From: an uncultured beta proteobacterium
GTDB taxonomy: Bacteria; Pseudomonadota; Gammaproteobacteria; Burkholderiales; Rhodocyclaceae
Assembly (NCBI GenBank): GCA_903933395.1
Contig: CAIZKA010000091.1
Location: forward strand, 1 to 16,561
Length of the DNA stretch: 16,561 nucleotides
Direction: 5' to 3'
Positions within the stretch are counted from its first letter, which is position 1. Each line of letters begins with the position of its first letter. A program made the translations under genes and the position numbers. The notes beneath the pieces were generated by a model that did no database searches, had not been told where the DNA came from, and was given only the letters and a program-made list of their open reading frames with translations. Shown here in pieces: positions 1 through 10,141 of this stretch.

Positions 1-1
1 C

Positions 2-385
2 CCGACCAGCGTGATGAACTTCCTCGAAGGCACGCGCTTCACGCCGGCCAAGCACCAGCGCCAGCAGTCGCCCTACCGCCACCTGCTGAAACCCAAGGCG
101 GGCGGCATCGCGCTGGCCTTGAACGCCATGGGCGACAAGTTTCGCGCCATCCTCGACGTGACCATTGTGTACCCCGACGGCGCGCCGGATTTCCGGGATT
201 TTCTCTGCGGCCGGCTGCGACGCGTCATTGTCCGCGTGCAAAGCCTGCCGGTGCCAGAGCACCTGATGAACAGCGATTACGGCGCCGATGCGGCGACGCG
301 AGAGGCGTTTGCGAAATGGGTACAGCAACTGTGGCAGGACAAGGACGCGCAGATCGGGCGGTTGCTGGCGCAGGCGGGGCGCTGA
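2..385 (+). CDS. Acyltransferase, YihG-like (3' part only)
   Basis: This is the last 127 codons of a PlsC/LPLAT-family acyltransferase; the reading frame is open from base 2 and the start lies outside the window. The visible part begins PTSVMNFLEGTRFT. The FLEGTR segment matches the conserved FPEGTR-type block that binds the phosphate of the glycerolipid acceptor. It is followed by KHQRQQSPYRHLLKPKAGG, which I recognise from the E. coli YihG subgroup of 1-acyl-glycerol-3-phosphate acyltransferases. The family transfers a fatty acyl group to a lysophospholipid at the inner membrane. The N-terminal membrane segment and the catalytic HX4D motif would lie upstream and cannot be checked. It ends 18 bases before the convergent cytochrome gene. 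The family call is firm; the exact substrate is not shown. Confidence 0.85.
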   Translation, partial: PTSVMNFLEGTRFTPAKHQRQQSPYRHLLKPKAGGIALALNAMGDKFRAILDVTIVYPDGAPDFRDFLCGRLRRVIVRVQSLPVPEHLMNSDYGADAATREAFAKWVQQLWQDKDAQIGRLLAQAGR

Positions 386-403
386 GGTCGCGTGGCCGGC
401 GGT

Positions 404-1105
404 TTATTCCGCGGTGTCCGCCGGCTTGTCCGTGCGGAAATGACTGCGCTTGGTGGGCTTGCCGGGACTCGTTGCAGTGTTGCTGACCTGGTCCGGCGCC
501 ACGCGCTGGCTGGCAAAGAAGTGGATCGCATCTTCGATTTGCGGTCGCGACGCCAGTTCCAGCATGTCGTGCTTGATCAGCTCGACGCGCCGCCGTTTGT
601 CCAGGATCAGTTTCATTTCCTTCAGCATGTAGGGCAAAGACTGGCCGGCCAGCAGCGGATACTCGGCGTAGGTCGTCGACCGCCCTTCTTCTAGGTGGCA
701 AAGCTGGCACAGGCGGGAGTACACCTCCTTGCCGCGAGCCGCACGTTCGGGTTCGGCCGGCTGCACGCCGCGTACGTAGGGCTGCAGGGCGAAATGCTGC
801 GCCAGGTAACGCAATTCGGCGTCGGCGAGCTCGCGCGTGATGCCGCGCATTTGCGGCGACGGCCGGTTGCCCTCCTTGAAGTTCTTGAGGGATTCGTAAA
901 GGTAGTCTTCATTCTGCCCGGCGAGGGAAGGAATGTCCTCCGACCCAGGAGTCCCCGTAGCGCCGTGGCAGGAGACGCAGACTAAAACCAGCGCCTTGCT
1001 GCGATCGGCGTCCTGCGCGATTGCGCTGCCGGCGATCGCGGCAGCGACCGCCAGCGGCCAGGCGAAACGCCCGCGCGATAAATTGACTGGAAAATCTGGC
1101 CTCAC
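404..1105 (-). CDS. Periplasmic diheme cytochrome c (c4-like)
   Basis: Electron-carrier protein with two covalent haem sites, CVSCH and CQLCH, about 90 residues apart. Each is followed by a plausible axial methionine (in PQMRGIT and in HDMLELASR). This two-domain pattern fits the cytochrome c4 family, soluble or loosely membrane-attached periplasmic proteins feeding terminal oxidases or other reductases. A hydrophobic stretch ending AGSAIAQ is a Sec signal peptide. The start is uncertain because no ATG is available: I chose the GTG at 1105-1103 (233 residues), but a TTG at 1138 in the same frame adds 11 residues, and neither has a strong Shine-Dalgarno. The C-terminal 30 residues after the second haem domain are polar and lysine/threonine rich, probably disordered. 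It is transcribed divergently from the DUF2721 gene. Its redox partner cannot be named from context. Confidence 0.85.
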   Translation of the reverse strand: MRPDFPVNLSRGRFAWPLAVAAAIAGSAIAQDADRSKALVLVCVSCHGATGTPGSEDIPSLAGQNEDYLYESLKNFKEGNRPSPQMRGITRELADAELRYLAQHFALQPYVRGVQPAEPERAARGKEVYSRLCQLCHLEEGRSTTYAEYPLLAGQSLPYMLKEMKLILDKRRRVELIKHDMLELASRPQIEDAIHFFASQRVAPDQVSNTATSPGKPTKRSHFRTDKPADTAE

Positions 1106-1273
1106 GGATGCCAATACCCCGGCTGAATGCAACGGCAAAGGGCTGTCGTTGCCGGTTCGTGAATCATGCCATCAATCCGGGCGCCGGAGGGTACGCTACT
1201 TTAGTGCGCTGCGGGGCTTTCGCTGCGGCCGGAATTCTGGTTTGATGCGGGAGTTACCATCCTGTCTGCCGCC

Positions 1274-1708
1274 ATGGAATCCCACCTCACCGACATCACC
1301 CGCGTTATTCAACTGGCGGTAGCGCCGGTCTTTCTGCTCACCGCGATCGCCACCCTGATCAACTCGCTGAACGCGAGGCTGGGACGGATCGTCGATCGTC
1401 GGCGCGTGGTGCAGGAGCGCCTGCATACGCGAGCGCCCGACGAGACCGTGGCAGCGGAGCAGGAAATTCGCAATCTGTTGCGGCGCAGCCAGCTTGTCTA
1501 CCACGCGATTTTCTGCTCCGTGCTTTCGGCCCTGCTGGTGTGCCTGGTGGTCGCCGGTGCCTTCCTCGGCGCCTTGCTCGGAGTCGATCTTGCCCGCTCC
1601 GTGGCAACCCTGTTCATCGCCGCGATGCTGGGATTGATCGCGGGGCTCGGCCTGTTCCTGCGCGAAGTGTATCTGGCCGTGCGCGCCGGAACGCACCACC
1701 ATCCCTGA
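1274..1708 (+). CDS. DUF2721 family membrane protein
   Basis: Small 144-residue inner-membrane protein of unknown function. It has one hydrophobic segment at about residues 10-30 (IQLAVAPVFLLTAIATLI), then an amphipathic basic stretch LGRIVDRRRVVQERL, then two further hydrophobic segments at about 75-100 and 107-129. The motif order (AVAPVFLLT followed by R-L-x-R-I-V-D-R-x-R) is what I recognise as the DUF2721 family. It ends in three histidines before the last proline. Only 22 bases separate it from the GST gene, so the two may be cotranscribed. The ATG at 1274 has no strong ribosome-binding site but is the first start in frame. No function is claimed. Confidence 0.8.
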   Translation: MESHLTDITRVIQLAVAPVFLLTAIATLINSLNARLGRIVDRRRVVQERLHTRAPDETVAAEQEIRNLLRRSQLVYHAIFCSVLSALLVCLVVAGAFLGALLGVDLARSVATLFIAAMLGLIAGLGLFLREVYLAVRAGTHHHP

Positions 1709-1730
1709 GCCGAAATCCGGTGCAAACGCC

Positions 1731-2432
1731 ATGATCGACCTCTACTACTGGACCACGCCCAACGGCCACAAGCTCACCCTGTTTTTCGAGGAGACCGGGC
1801 TGCCCTACCGCATCGTGCCGGTGAACATCGGCAAGGGCGAGCAGTTCGCCGCGGATTTCCTCAAGATCGCGCCCAACAACCGCATCCCGGCCATCGTCGA
1901 CCATGCACCCGCCGACGGTGGCGCGCCGCTCCCCCTGTTCGAATCGGGCGCGATCCTGCTCTACCTGGCCGACAAGACCGGCCGCTTCATCGCGCCGGAC
2001 CTGCGCGGGCGCAACGAGACGATACAGTGGCTGTTCTGGCAGATGGGCGGCCTCGGGCCGATGGCAGGCCAGAACCATCATTTCACGCAGTACGCGCCGC
2101 AGCAGATTCCCTATGCCGTCGAGCGCTACACCAAGGAGACGGCGCGACTTTACGCGGTGCTGAACAAGCGCCTGGCCGACCGCGAATTCGTCGCCGGCGA
2201 CTACTCGATCGCCGACATGGCGAGCTATCCGTGGATCGTGCCGCACCAGAAGCAGGGCCAGAACCTCGACGACTTCCCGCACCTCAAGCGCTGGTTCGCG
2301 GCGATCCGTGAGCGCCCGGCGACCCAGCGCGCCTATGCTCTGGCCAAAGCGATCAATCCGGCGCCGGTGGTGACCGAGGAGGCCAAACGCGTACTGTTCG
2401 GGCAGGATGCGAGTACGGTTCGTCCCGGCTGA
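1731..2432 (+). CDS. yfcG: Glutathione S-transferase, YfcG-like (Nu class)
   Basis: Thioredoxin-fold N-terminal domain plus all-helical C-terminal domain, 233 residues. The N-terminus MIDLYYWTTPNGHKLTLFFE aligns closely with E. coli YfcG, including Thr9 and Asn11, which contact glutathione in that enzyme. Further matches are NNRIPAIVDH, the LFESGAILLYLA glutathione-binding block, and QWLFWQMGGLGPMAGQNHHF. YfcG-type proteins lack the usual catalytic Tyr/Ser/Cys, bind oxidised glutathione and act mainly as disulfide-bond oxidoreductases in the cytoplasm. The C-terminus is somewhat longer than in E. coli and diverges after about residue 205. It lies between a DUF2721 gene (22 bases upstream) and an FAH-family gene (41 bases downstream), all on the same strand. 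The family assignment is strong; the physiological substrate is unknown. Confidence 0.92.
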   Translation: MIDLYYWTTPNGHKLTLFFEETGLPYRIVPVNIGKGEQFAADFLKIAPNNRIPAIVDHAPADGGAPLPLFESGAILLYLADKTGRFIAPDLRGRNETIQWLFWQMGGLGPMAGQNHHFTQYAPQQIPYAVERYTKETARLYAVLNKRLADREFVAGDYSIADMASYPWIVPHQKQGQNLDDFPHLKRWFAAIRERPATQRAYALAKAINPAPVVTEEAKRVLFGQDASTVRPG

Positions 2433-2473
2433 AGGCTTGCGGCGCCGACGAATTTATTACAAGGAGAGAATGA

Positions 2474-3247
2474 ATGAAGTGGTTGCGATTCAGGCAGGGC
2501 GGCACGGTGCGCTTCGGCGTCCTGGCCGGCGACAGGGTGCAGGCCTACACCGGCGACATGTTCGGCGCGAACCAGCCGAGCGGCGAGGAATTCGCCGTCG
2601 ATGCGATCGAATGGCTGACGCCGAGCGGGCCATCCAAGATGATCGGGCTGTGGAACAACTTCCGCGCCGCCGCGGAAAAAAACGGCAATGCCATCCCGGC
2701 AGAGCCCCTGTATTTCATCAAGGGCGCCAACAGCTACTGCGCCCACAAACAGCCGGTGATCGCGCCGAAGAGCTATGACGGCCGCGTGATCTACGAGGGC
2801 GAGCTGGCGGTGGTGATCGGCAGGACCGCGACCGCCGTCAGTGTCGAGCAGGCGCCGGCCCACATCTTCGGCTACAGCTGCGCCAATGACGTCACGGCGC
2901 TGGAACTGCTCAATCGCGACGCGAGCTTTGCGCAATGGACGCGGGCCAAGAGCTTCGACACTTTCGGCGTTTTCGGACCGGTGATCGATACCGCTTTCGA
3001 TCCGGCCGGCGGCGAACTGGTGACCCTGCTCAACGGCCGCGAGCGCCAGCGCTACCCCTTCGCCGACATGATCTTCAGCCCGGCGCAGCTGGTCTCGCTG
3101 ATCTCGCATGACATGACGCTCGCGCCGGGCGACGTGATCCTCTGCGGCACTTCGCTCGGCGCCATGCCGATGAAGCCGGGCAGCACGGTCGAGGTGGTGA
3201 TCGAGGGCGTTGGCAAACTGTTCAACGAGTATCGCGCGGCGCCGTAG
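2474..3247 (+). CDS. Fumarylacetoacetate hydrolase (FAH) family protein
   Basis: Mg/Mn-dependent FAH-fold enzyme of 257 residues, near the usual length for the single-domain family. The divalent-metal ligands are visible as Glu108 and Glu110 in YEGELAVVIG and Asp139 in CANDVTALEL. Other family blocks are RAKSFDTFGVFGP (with Lys159), FSPAQLVSLIS and the glycine-rich GTSLGAMPMKPG loop. Members hydrolyse or decarboxylate 2,4-diketo acids such as acylpyruvates, or act as oxaloacetate decarboxylases; the sequence alone does not tell which. The start is set by a strong AAGGAGAG ribosome-binding site six bases before the ATG at 2474. An overlapping out-of-frame ATG at 2470 leads only to a short shadow frame. 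It is the last gene before the Slam island. Confidence 0.88.
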   Translation: MKWLRFRQGGTVRFGVLAGDRVQAYTGDMFGANQPSGEEFAVDAIEWLTPSGPSKMIGLWNNFRAAAEKNGNAIPAEPLYFIKGANSYCAHKQPVIAPKSYDGRVIYEGELAVVIGRTATAVSVEQAPAHIFGYSCANDVTALELLNRDASFAQWTRAKSFDTFGVFGPVIDTAFDPAGGELVTLLNGRERQRYPFADMIFSPAQLVSLISHDMTLAPGDVILCGTSLGAMPMKPGSTVEVVIEGVGKLFNEYRAAP

Positions 3248-3582
3248 CGCCAGCGCCGACTGTTGTCGTCAGCTCGCGGTTGTGGTGAAACTGGAGGTCT
3301 CAGTTCGGCCAACAGCCGCCGCTCGGGTTTCTTCTCGAAACCGGCCGCTCAACCTGGGCCATTCTCCAAACCGGACATTCAATTGGAGCCACCAACTTCG
3401 CCCGCCTCAACCTCGGCTATGCCGACTGATGAGTCATCTACTGCCGATTCAAGCTTAATCCCGGTTCGACGTGCCACGCTATTCCAAATACAAGCCATTG
3501 CTAACTATATGGTCATTGAATACACTGCAAGGCTCGGTCTTGCTGTTATACGCACCGCCAGTTGCGCCAAGGGGAGCACTAC
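3248..3582. other. Non-coding stretch upstream of the Slam gene
   Basis: There is no convincing gene in this roughly 335-base gap. Short open frames exist but are rich in Ser/Arg/Pro and match nothing I know. Base composition drops compared with the neighbours, particularly from about 3400 to 3560. The segment at about 3290-3400, on either strand, looks like worn-down coding sequence, but I cannot name a parent gene. The last 90 bases hold a candidate promoter for the Slam operon. I see no clear rho-independent terminator for the upstream FAH gene. Confidence 0.5.
3498..3526 (+). promoter_or_regulatory. Candidate sigma-70 promoter for the Slam-lipoprotein pair
   Basis: TTGCTA at 3498-3503 and TACACT at 3521-3526 are separated by 17 bases. 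Each matches four of six consensus positions. The start point would fall near 3533, about 50 bases before the chosen Slam start codon. The region is locally AT-rich within a GC-rich genome. No operator, Fur-box-like palindrome or riboswitch was recognised. This is pattern matching by eye only. Confidence 0.33.
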
Positions 3583-4917
3583 TTGAAGCGAATTCGAGCC
3601 GTCCTGTTGTCGGTTGCGCTGCTGAGTCCGCTCTGCGTGCAAGCGCAGGCCAGCCTTCTTGAACGTGCCAACGAACTGATTCGCCAGGGACAGGCGAAAC
3701 CCGCGCTTGAATTGCTGCTGCCGGCCAGCACCAGTCTTGCTGCCGATGCGCGCTATCACTACCTGCTCGGCACGGCCTATTTCGATGCCGGCGACCCCGA
3801 GAATGCCATCACGGCGTTCCGCGATGCGCTGAGCATCAATCCGCAACTCTTGCAGGCCGAGGCGGAACTGGGCCGGGCCTATCTGCTCACCGGCAACTAT
3901 CTGGCGGCACAGTTCGCCTTCGATAACGTCAAGCGCGGCAACCCGCCCCCCGAAGTAAGCGCCGCCATCGACAGCTATGTCGAAACGTTGCACAACAGTC
4001 TGCAATCCCAGCGACCGCGCTTTCGCGGCAGCGTATCGGTCGGCATAGGTCACGACAGCAATGTCAATTCGGCGACCTCGGCGCAACGGGTCCTGCTGCC
4101 CATACTGGGAGGCATCACGGCCACGCTGGATTCCGCCGCGCGCGAGCGCAGTGACAATTTCATCAGTGCCGGCATCGAGGCGAGCGGCTTCACGCCGCTC
4201 GACGACCAAACCGAATTGTTCCTCGGTGGCGGCACGCAGTTGAAGGCCAACAACAAAATAGATGAGTTCGACTTCCTGACCGGCAATGCCAGCGGCGGAG
4301 TGCGCTACGCCTACGGCCCCCATCAGGAGAGCCAGATTGCCCTGTCGGTCAGTGCCGACTCGATTCACCAGGACCATGTCCGCGTGCGCGATTCGTATGG
4401 GCTGAATCTCGAATACCGCTACATTTTTCATCCTCTGGCCGAAGCGTCCGCCTTCGCGCAGCAGTCGAAGCTCGAATATCCGCGCGAACCCTTTCGCGAT
4501 GCAGACCGTAAGGTCTATGGCTTCGCCCTTAATCCGGTCGCCTTCGGCAAGCGTCTGTTCAACCTGCCGCCGGTGGCAAGCGTGTATTGGGGCAGCGAGC
4601 GACCGACGGCATCGGGCGTCGATCATCTCGGTTATCGCCTGACGGGCGCGCGTACGGCGGGGTATCTGCAGTTCAACTCGCGCTTCGCCCTGTTTGCCGG
4701 TCTGGGCTACGAGCGGCGCGCGTATGGCGACCCCGATCCGCTGTTTGCCGAAACAAGAGTCGACCGGCAGACCGACTTCAACGCCGGAATTATCTATGCC
4801 ATGGACTACGGTTGGTCGTTTACGCCGGTGATCAGTTACACCGACAACCGATCCTCCCTCGATGTGTTCAAGTACAGCCGAACTGCCGTGATGCTTACTG
4901 TACGCAAGACGTTCTGA
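3583..4917 (+). CDS. Slam-family surface lipoprotein assembly modifier (TPR + outer-membrane barrel)
   Basis: Predicted outer-membrane protein that moves a partner lipoprotein to the cell surface. Residues 1-24 form a Sec signal peptide ending AQA. Residues about 25-130 are TPR-like helices (YHYLLGTAYFDAGDPENAITAF, then AELGRAYLLTGNYLAAQFAF). From about 148 the protein becomes a beta-barrel opening with GSVSVGIGHDSNVN, the GxDSNVN-type signature of the DUF560/Slam barrel. It closes with YSRTAVMLTVRKTF, whose terminal Phe is typical of Bam-assembled barrels. Length is 444 residues, normal for Slam. I chose the TTG at 3583 because AAGGGGAG lies six bases upstream; a TTG at 3562 would add seven residues ahead of the signal peptide. 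The next gene, a lipoprotein with TbpB-like domains, begins 11 bases after the stop, the classic Slam-substrate arrangement. The family is strong; the substrate pairing is inferred. Confidence 0.85.
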   Translation: MKRIRAVLLSVALLSPLCVQAQASLLERANELIRQGQAKPALELLLPASTSLAADARYHYLLGTAYFDAGDPENAITAFRDALSINPQLLQAEAELGRAYLLTGNYLAAQFAFDNVKRGNPPPEVSAAIDSYVETLHNSLQSQRPRFRGSVSVGIGHDSNVNSATSAQRVLLPILGGITATLDSAARERSDNFISAGIEASGFTPLDDQTELFLGGGTQLKANNKIDEFDFLTGNASGGVRYAYGPHQESQIALSVSADSIHQDHVRVRDSYGLNLEYRYIFHPLAEASAFAQQSKLEYPREPFRDADRKVYGFALNPVAFGKRLFNLPPVASVYWGSERPTASGVDHLGYRLTGARTAGYLQFNSRFALFAGLGYERRAYGDPDPLFAETRVDRQTDFNAGIIYAMDYGWSFTPVISYTDNRSSLDVFKYSRTAVMLTVRKTF

Positions 4918-4928
4918 AGGAGACCGCG

Positions 4929-6938
<2,010 letters not shown>

Positions 6939-7241
6939 ACTGCCGGCCGTTTGGATGGCAAGTGGTTTCTGTAAGCCGCCTATCAGGACATTCTTGTTTT
7001 AGTGCTGCCAACGGCGGTTGCTGCATAGGAGCCTTCAGGGCGGAAATATCAGTAGCGCATAGCGAATGACTGCATACCCGGTCTTGGCATTCCTGGCGAA
7101 CGGCCGGTTCCCGGTTGTCGCCACGGACCGCTCTGGGCACTGACCTGTCGGATAGCGTCGATACCTGAGTGTCTCTTCACGGCCTGAAAGGAGGCCGAGT
7201 CGCCGGGAGCATCGCCCGCAACAATGTGCGGGCCGTATCCT
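6939..7241. other. Non-coding stretch between the lipoprotein and decarboxylase genes
   Basis: Three hundred bases between two convergent stop codons contain no supported gene. The best short frame (reverse strand, about 6925-7140) has no ribosome-binding site and no family resemblance. The first 200 bases are of mixed, lower GC content and look like decayed sequence. The last 70 bases carry two stable hairpins, listed separately. No uridine-rich terminator tail is evident after the lipoprotein stop at 6938. Confidence 0.5.
7180..7233 (-). terminator. Two hairpins just past the decarboxylase stop
   Basis: GCCCGCA (7214-7220) pairs with TGCGGGC (7227-7233) over a six-base loop. CGGCCT (7180-7185) pairs with AGGCCG (7192-7197) over another six-base loop. 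The first begins nine bases after the decarboxylase stop in the direction of transcription. Neither is followed by a clear T-run on either strand, so this may be a 3'-end stabilising structure or a rho-assisted end rather than a classic intrinsic terminator. Confidence 0.4.
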
Positions 7242-9488
7242 TCAGTTCGCCACGCAATCCACGTAATAGCGCACCGCGCCGTTGCTGCCGTCCTTGACCA
7301 GGCCGTGGATGTCGGTCTCGAAGCCGGGGAATTTCTCGTTGAATTCGCGGGCGAACTTGAGGTAGCGGACGATGGTGGCGTTGAATTGCTCGCCCGGAAT
7401 CAGCAGCGGAATGCCGGGCGGATAGGGCGTCAGCAGCACCGCGGTGACGCGTCCTTCGAGCTCGTCGATGGCCACGCGGTCGATCTCGCGGTGCGCCATT
7501 TTCGCGAAGGCGTCGGCCGGGCGCATGGCCGGCACCATGTCGGACAAATACATCTTGGTCGTCAGGCGGGCGATATCGCGCGCCTTGTACACCTCGTGGA
7601 TTTGGGTGCACAGGTCCTTGAGGCCGGTGCGCTCGTAGCGCGGATGCTTGGCGACGAACTCGGGCAGCACCTTCCACAGCGGATGGTTGCGGTCGTAGTC
7701 ATCCTTGAACTGCTGCAGGGCGGTGACCAGCGTGTTCCAGCGGCCCTTGGTGATGCCGATGGTGAACATGATGAAGAAACTGTAGAGACCGCACTTCTCG
7801 ACGATGACGCCGTGTTCGGCCAGATACTTGGTGACAATGGCGGCGGGAATGCCGAACTCGTCGGAGAAGTCGCCATCGACATCGAGGCCCGGGGTGATGA
7901 TGGTGGCCTTGATCGGGTCGAGCAGGTTGAAGCCCTTGGCCAGCTTGCCGAAACCATGCCACTTTTCGCCGGCCTTGAGCATCCATGCATCGCGCTCCTC
8001 GATGCCCTCTTCCGACAGGTCCTTCGGGCCCCAGACCTGGAACCACCAGTCGGCGCCCCATTCCTTGTCAACCTTGCGCATGGCGCGGCGGAAATCCAGC
8101 GCCTCCATGATCGATTCCTCGACCAGCGCCTTGCCGCCCGGCTCTTCCATCATCGCCGCGGCGACGTCGCAGGAGGCGATGATCGAATATTGCGGCGAGG
8201 TCGAGGTGTGCATCAGGTAGGCCTCGTTGAACACGTCGCGGTCGAGCTTGTTATTCTCGGCATCCTGCACCAGGATCTGCGAGGCCTGGCTCAAACCCGC
8301 CAGCAGCTTGTGCGTGGATTGCGTGGAGAAGATCATCGATTCCTTGCAGCGTGGGCGGTCGGCGCCGATGGCGTGGTAGTCGCCGTAGAAATCGTGGAAG
8401 GCGGCGTGCGGCAGCCAGGCCTCGTCGAAGTGCAGCGTGTCGATCTTGCCGTCGAGCTCTTCCTTGATGTCCTCGACGTTGTAGAGGATGCCGTCATAGG
8501 TGCTCTGGGTGATGGTCAGCACGCGCGGCTTGCCCTTGACCTTGCTGGCGAAGGGATGGGCGGCGATCTTCTTCTGGATGTTCTTCCAGCGGAACTCCTC
8601 CTTCGGGATCGGCCCGATGATGCCGTAGTTGTTGCGCGTCGGCATCAGGAACACCGGGATCGCGCCGGTCATCATGATGGCGTGCAGGATTGACTTGTGG
8701 CAGTTGCGGTCGACGATCACCACGTCGCCCGGCGCCACCGTCGAATGCCAGACAATCTTGTTCGAGGTCGATGTGCCGTTGGTGACGAAGAACAGGTGGT
8801 CGCTGTTGAAGATTCGCGCGGCATTGCGCTCGGAAGCCGCCACCGGGCCGGTGTGGTCAAGCAGCTGGCCGAGTTCCTCGACGGCGTTGCAGACGTCGGC
8901 GCGCAGCATGTTCTCGCCGAAGAACTGGTGGAACATCTGGCCCACCGGGCTCTTGAGGAAGGCGACGCCGCCGGAATGGCCGGGGCAATGCCACGAGTAG
9001 GAGCCGTCCGCGGCGTAATGCACCAGGGCGCGGAAGAAGGGCGGCGGCAGCGAGTCCATGTAGGCCTTGGCCTCGCGCACCACGTGGCGCGCGATGAACT
9101 CCGGCGTGTCCTCGAACATGTGGATGAAGCCGTGCAGCTCGCGCAGGATGTCGTTCGGGATGTGGCGGCTGGTGCGCGTCTCGCCGTGCAGGAAGATCGG
9201 AATCTCGGCGTTCTTGTAGCGGATCTCTTCGACGAACTTGCGCAGGTTGAGCACGGCGGGGTCGAGTTCGGGGCCGGGCGTGAATTCCTCATCGTCGATC
9301 GACAGGATGAAGGCCGATGCGCGGCTCTGCTGCTGGGCGAAGGAAGAAAGGTCGCCGTAGCTGGTGACGCCCAGCACGTCCATGCCTTCCTTCTCGATGG
9401 CGTCCGCCAGGGCGCGGATGCCGAGACCCGAGGCGTTCTCGGAACGGAAGTCCTCGTCGATGATGATGATCGGAAAATGGAAGCGCAC
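7242..9488 (-). CDS. Orn/Lys/Arg decarboxylase (PLP-dependent, AdiA/LdcC type)
   Basis: Large fold-type-I PLP enzyme, 748 residues, the length of the bacterial inducible basic amino acid decarboxylases. The N-terminal 130 residues form the receiver-like wing domain (FPIIIIDEDFRSENASGLG). The core carries FFVTNGTSTSNKIV, His264 in DRNCHKS (stacking on PLP), Asp355 in HFDEAWLPHA and the Schiff-base lysine Lys394 in STQSTHKLLAG. The C-terminal part includes GLYSFFIMFTIGITKGRW and PYPPGIPLLIPGE. It removes CO2 from arginine, lysine or ornithine, giving a polyamine or diamine and consuming a proton; the exact substrate cannot be read with confidence. The GTG start has AAGGA seven bases upstream, and the gene begins 15 bases after the dcd stop, so the two are likely cotranscribed. 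No linked antiporter gene is visible, arguing against a dedicated acid-resistance cassette. Confidence 0.9.
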   Translation of the reverse strand: MRFHFPIIIIDEDFRSENASGLGIRALADAIEKEGMDVLGVTSYGDLSSFAQQQSRASAFILSIDDEEFTPGPELDPAVLNLRKFVEEIRYKNAEIPIFLHGETRTSRHIPNDILRELHGFIHMFEDTPEFIARHVVREAKAYMDSLPPPFFRALVHYAADGSYSWHCPGHSGGVAFLKSPVGQMFHQFFGENMLRADVCNAVEELGQLLDHTGPVAASERNAARIFNSDHLFFVTNGTSTSNKIVWHSTVAPGDVVIVDRNCHKSILHAIMMTGAIPVFLMPTRNNYGIIGPIPKEEFRWKNIQKKIAAHPFASKVKGKPRVLTITQSTYDGILYNVEDIKEELDGKIDTLHFDEAWLPHAAFHDFYGDYHAIGADRPRCKESMIFSTQSTHKLLAGLSQASQILVQDAENNKLDRDVFNEAYLMHTSTSPQYSIIASCDVAAAMMEEPGGKALVEESIMEALDFRRAMRKVDKEWGADWWFQVWGPKDLSEEGIEERDAWMLKAGEKWHGFGKLAKGFNLLDPIKATIITPGLDVDGDFSDEFGIPAAIVTKYLAEHGVIVEKCGLYSFFIMFTIGITKGRWNTLVTALQQFKDDYDRNHPLWKVLPEFVAKHPRYERTGLKDLCTQIHEVYKARDIARLTTKMYLSDMVPAMRPADAFAKMAHREIDRVAIDELEGRVTAVLLTPYPPGIPLLIPGEQFNATIVRYLKFAREFNEKFPGFETDIHGLVKDGSNGAVRYYVDCVAN

Positions 9489-9503
9489 GGTCTGTCCTTC
9501 GCT

Positions 9504-10070
9504 CTACATCTTGGGCACGGTGACGCCGGTCTGCCCCTGGTACTTGCCGCCGCGATCCTTGTAGGACGTCTCGCAGACCTCGTCGGATTCGAAGAACAGC
9601 ACCTGGGCGCAGCCCTCGCCGGCGTAGATCTTGGCCGGCAGCGGCGTTGTGTTGGAAAATTCCAACGTCACGTAGCCTTCCCATTCCGGCTCGAAGGGCG
9701 TGACGTTGACGATGATGCCGCAGCGCGCATAGGTGCTCTTGCCGAGGCAGATGGTGAGCACGTTCCTCGGAATGCGGAAGTACTCGACGGTGCGCGCCAG
9801 GGCGAAGGAATTCGGCGGGATGATGCAAAAGTCGGCATTCACCTCGACGAAGGAATTCGGGTCGAAATTCTTCGGGTCGACGATGGTGCTGTTGATGTTG
9901 GTGAACAGCTTGAATTCGCGCGAGCAGCGGATGTCGTAGCCATAGCTGGACGTGCCGTAGGAAACGATCTTCTGGCCGTTGGCCTCGCGTACCTGGCCGG
10001 GCTCGAAGGGCTCGATCATCTTGTGCTGCTCCGCCATGCGGCGTATCCACTTGTCAGACTTGATGGTCAT
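9504..10070 (-). CDS. dcd: dCTP deaminase
   Basis: Cytosolic enzyme that deaminates dCTP to dUTP, the main bacterial source of dUMP for thymidylate synthesis. At 188 residues it is the usual length for the trimeric Dcd/dUTPase superfamily. Visible blocks are SSYGYDIRCSREF, NSFVEVNADFCIIPPNSFAL, LGKSTYARCGI (Ser112 and Arg116 at the nucleotide site) and EPEWEGYVTLEFSNTTPL. In the last block Glu137 corresponds to the catalytic glutamate 138 of E. coli Dcd. The C-terminal segment GGKYQGQTGVTVPK is the flexible lid. The ATG at 10070 follows a short upstream region containing a 9-base tandem repeat. bioD lies upstream on the same strand (71-base gap) and the decarboxylase gene downstream (15-base gap). 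Confidence 0.95.
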   Translation of the reverse strand: MTIKSDKWIRRMAEQHKMIEPFEPGQVREANGQKIVSYGTSSYGYDIRCSREFKLFTNINSTIVDPKNFDPNSFVEVNADFCIIPPNSFALARTVEYFRIPRNVLTICLGKSTYARCGIIVNVTPFEPEWEGYVTLEFSNTTPLPAKIYAGEGCAQVLFFESDEVCETSYKDRGGKYQGQTGVTVPKM

Positions 10071-10081
10071 GGTTCATCCGG

Positions 10082-10117
10082 ATAAAGGGGCTTAAGGGGC
10101 TTAAGGGGCTTAAGGGG
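10082..10117. repeat. 9-base tandem repeat CTTAAGGGG in the dcd leader
   Basis: Three perfect head-to-tail copies of CTTAAGGGG occupy 10091-10117, preceded by a degenerate copy (ATAAAGGGG) at 10082-10090. On the dcd sense strand this reads as repeated CCCCTTAAG directly upstream of the start codon, ending about 12 bases before it. A -10-like TATACT (reverse strand, 10127-10122) lies just upstream, but I see no good -35 element; transcripts from it would carry the repeat at their 5' end. It could be a regulator site or simply a slippage product. Confidence 0.85.
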
Positions 10118-10141
10118 CCGCAGTATAAGACCTGCGTCGAT

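Noticed and set aside
4587..4928. 5' extension of the lipoprotein reading frame by 114 codons
   Set aside because: It overlaps the well-supported Slam barrel in another frame. The ATG at 4929 has a strong ribosome-binding site and gives a perfect lipoprotein signal peptide.
7170..7240. Riboswitch or structured RNA near the two hairpins
   Set aside because: It lies downstream of both flanking genes and matches no riboswitch core I know; simple 3'-end hairpins explain it.
7224..10085. Long forward frames opposite the decarboxylase and dcd genes
   Set aside because: Their composition (Val/Ala/Gly/Asp-rich, no motifs) is typical antisense shadow, whereas the reverse-strand proteins have complete catalytic motifs.
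10082..10117. CRISPR-like array at the CTTAAGGGG repeats
   Set aside because: The units are 9 bases and directly adjacent with no spacers, and no cas gene is present.
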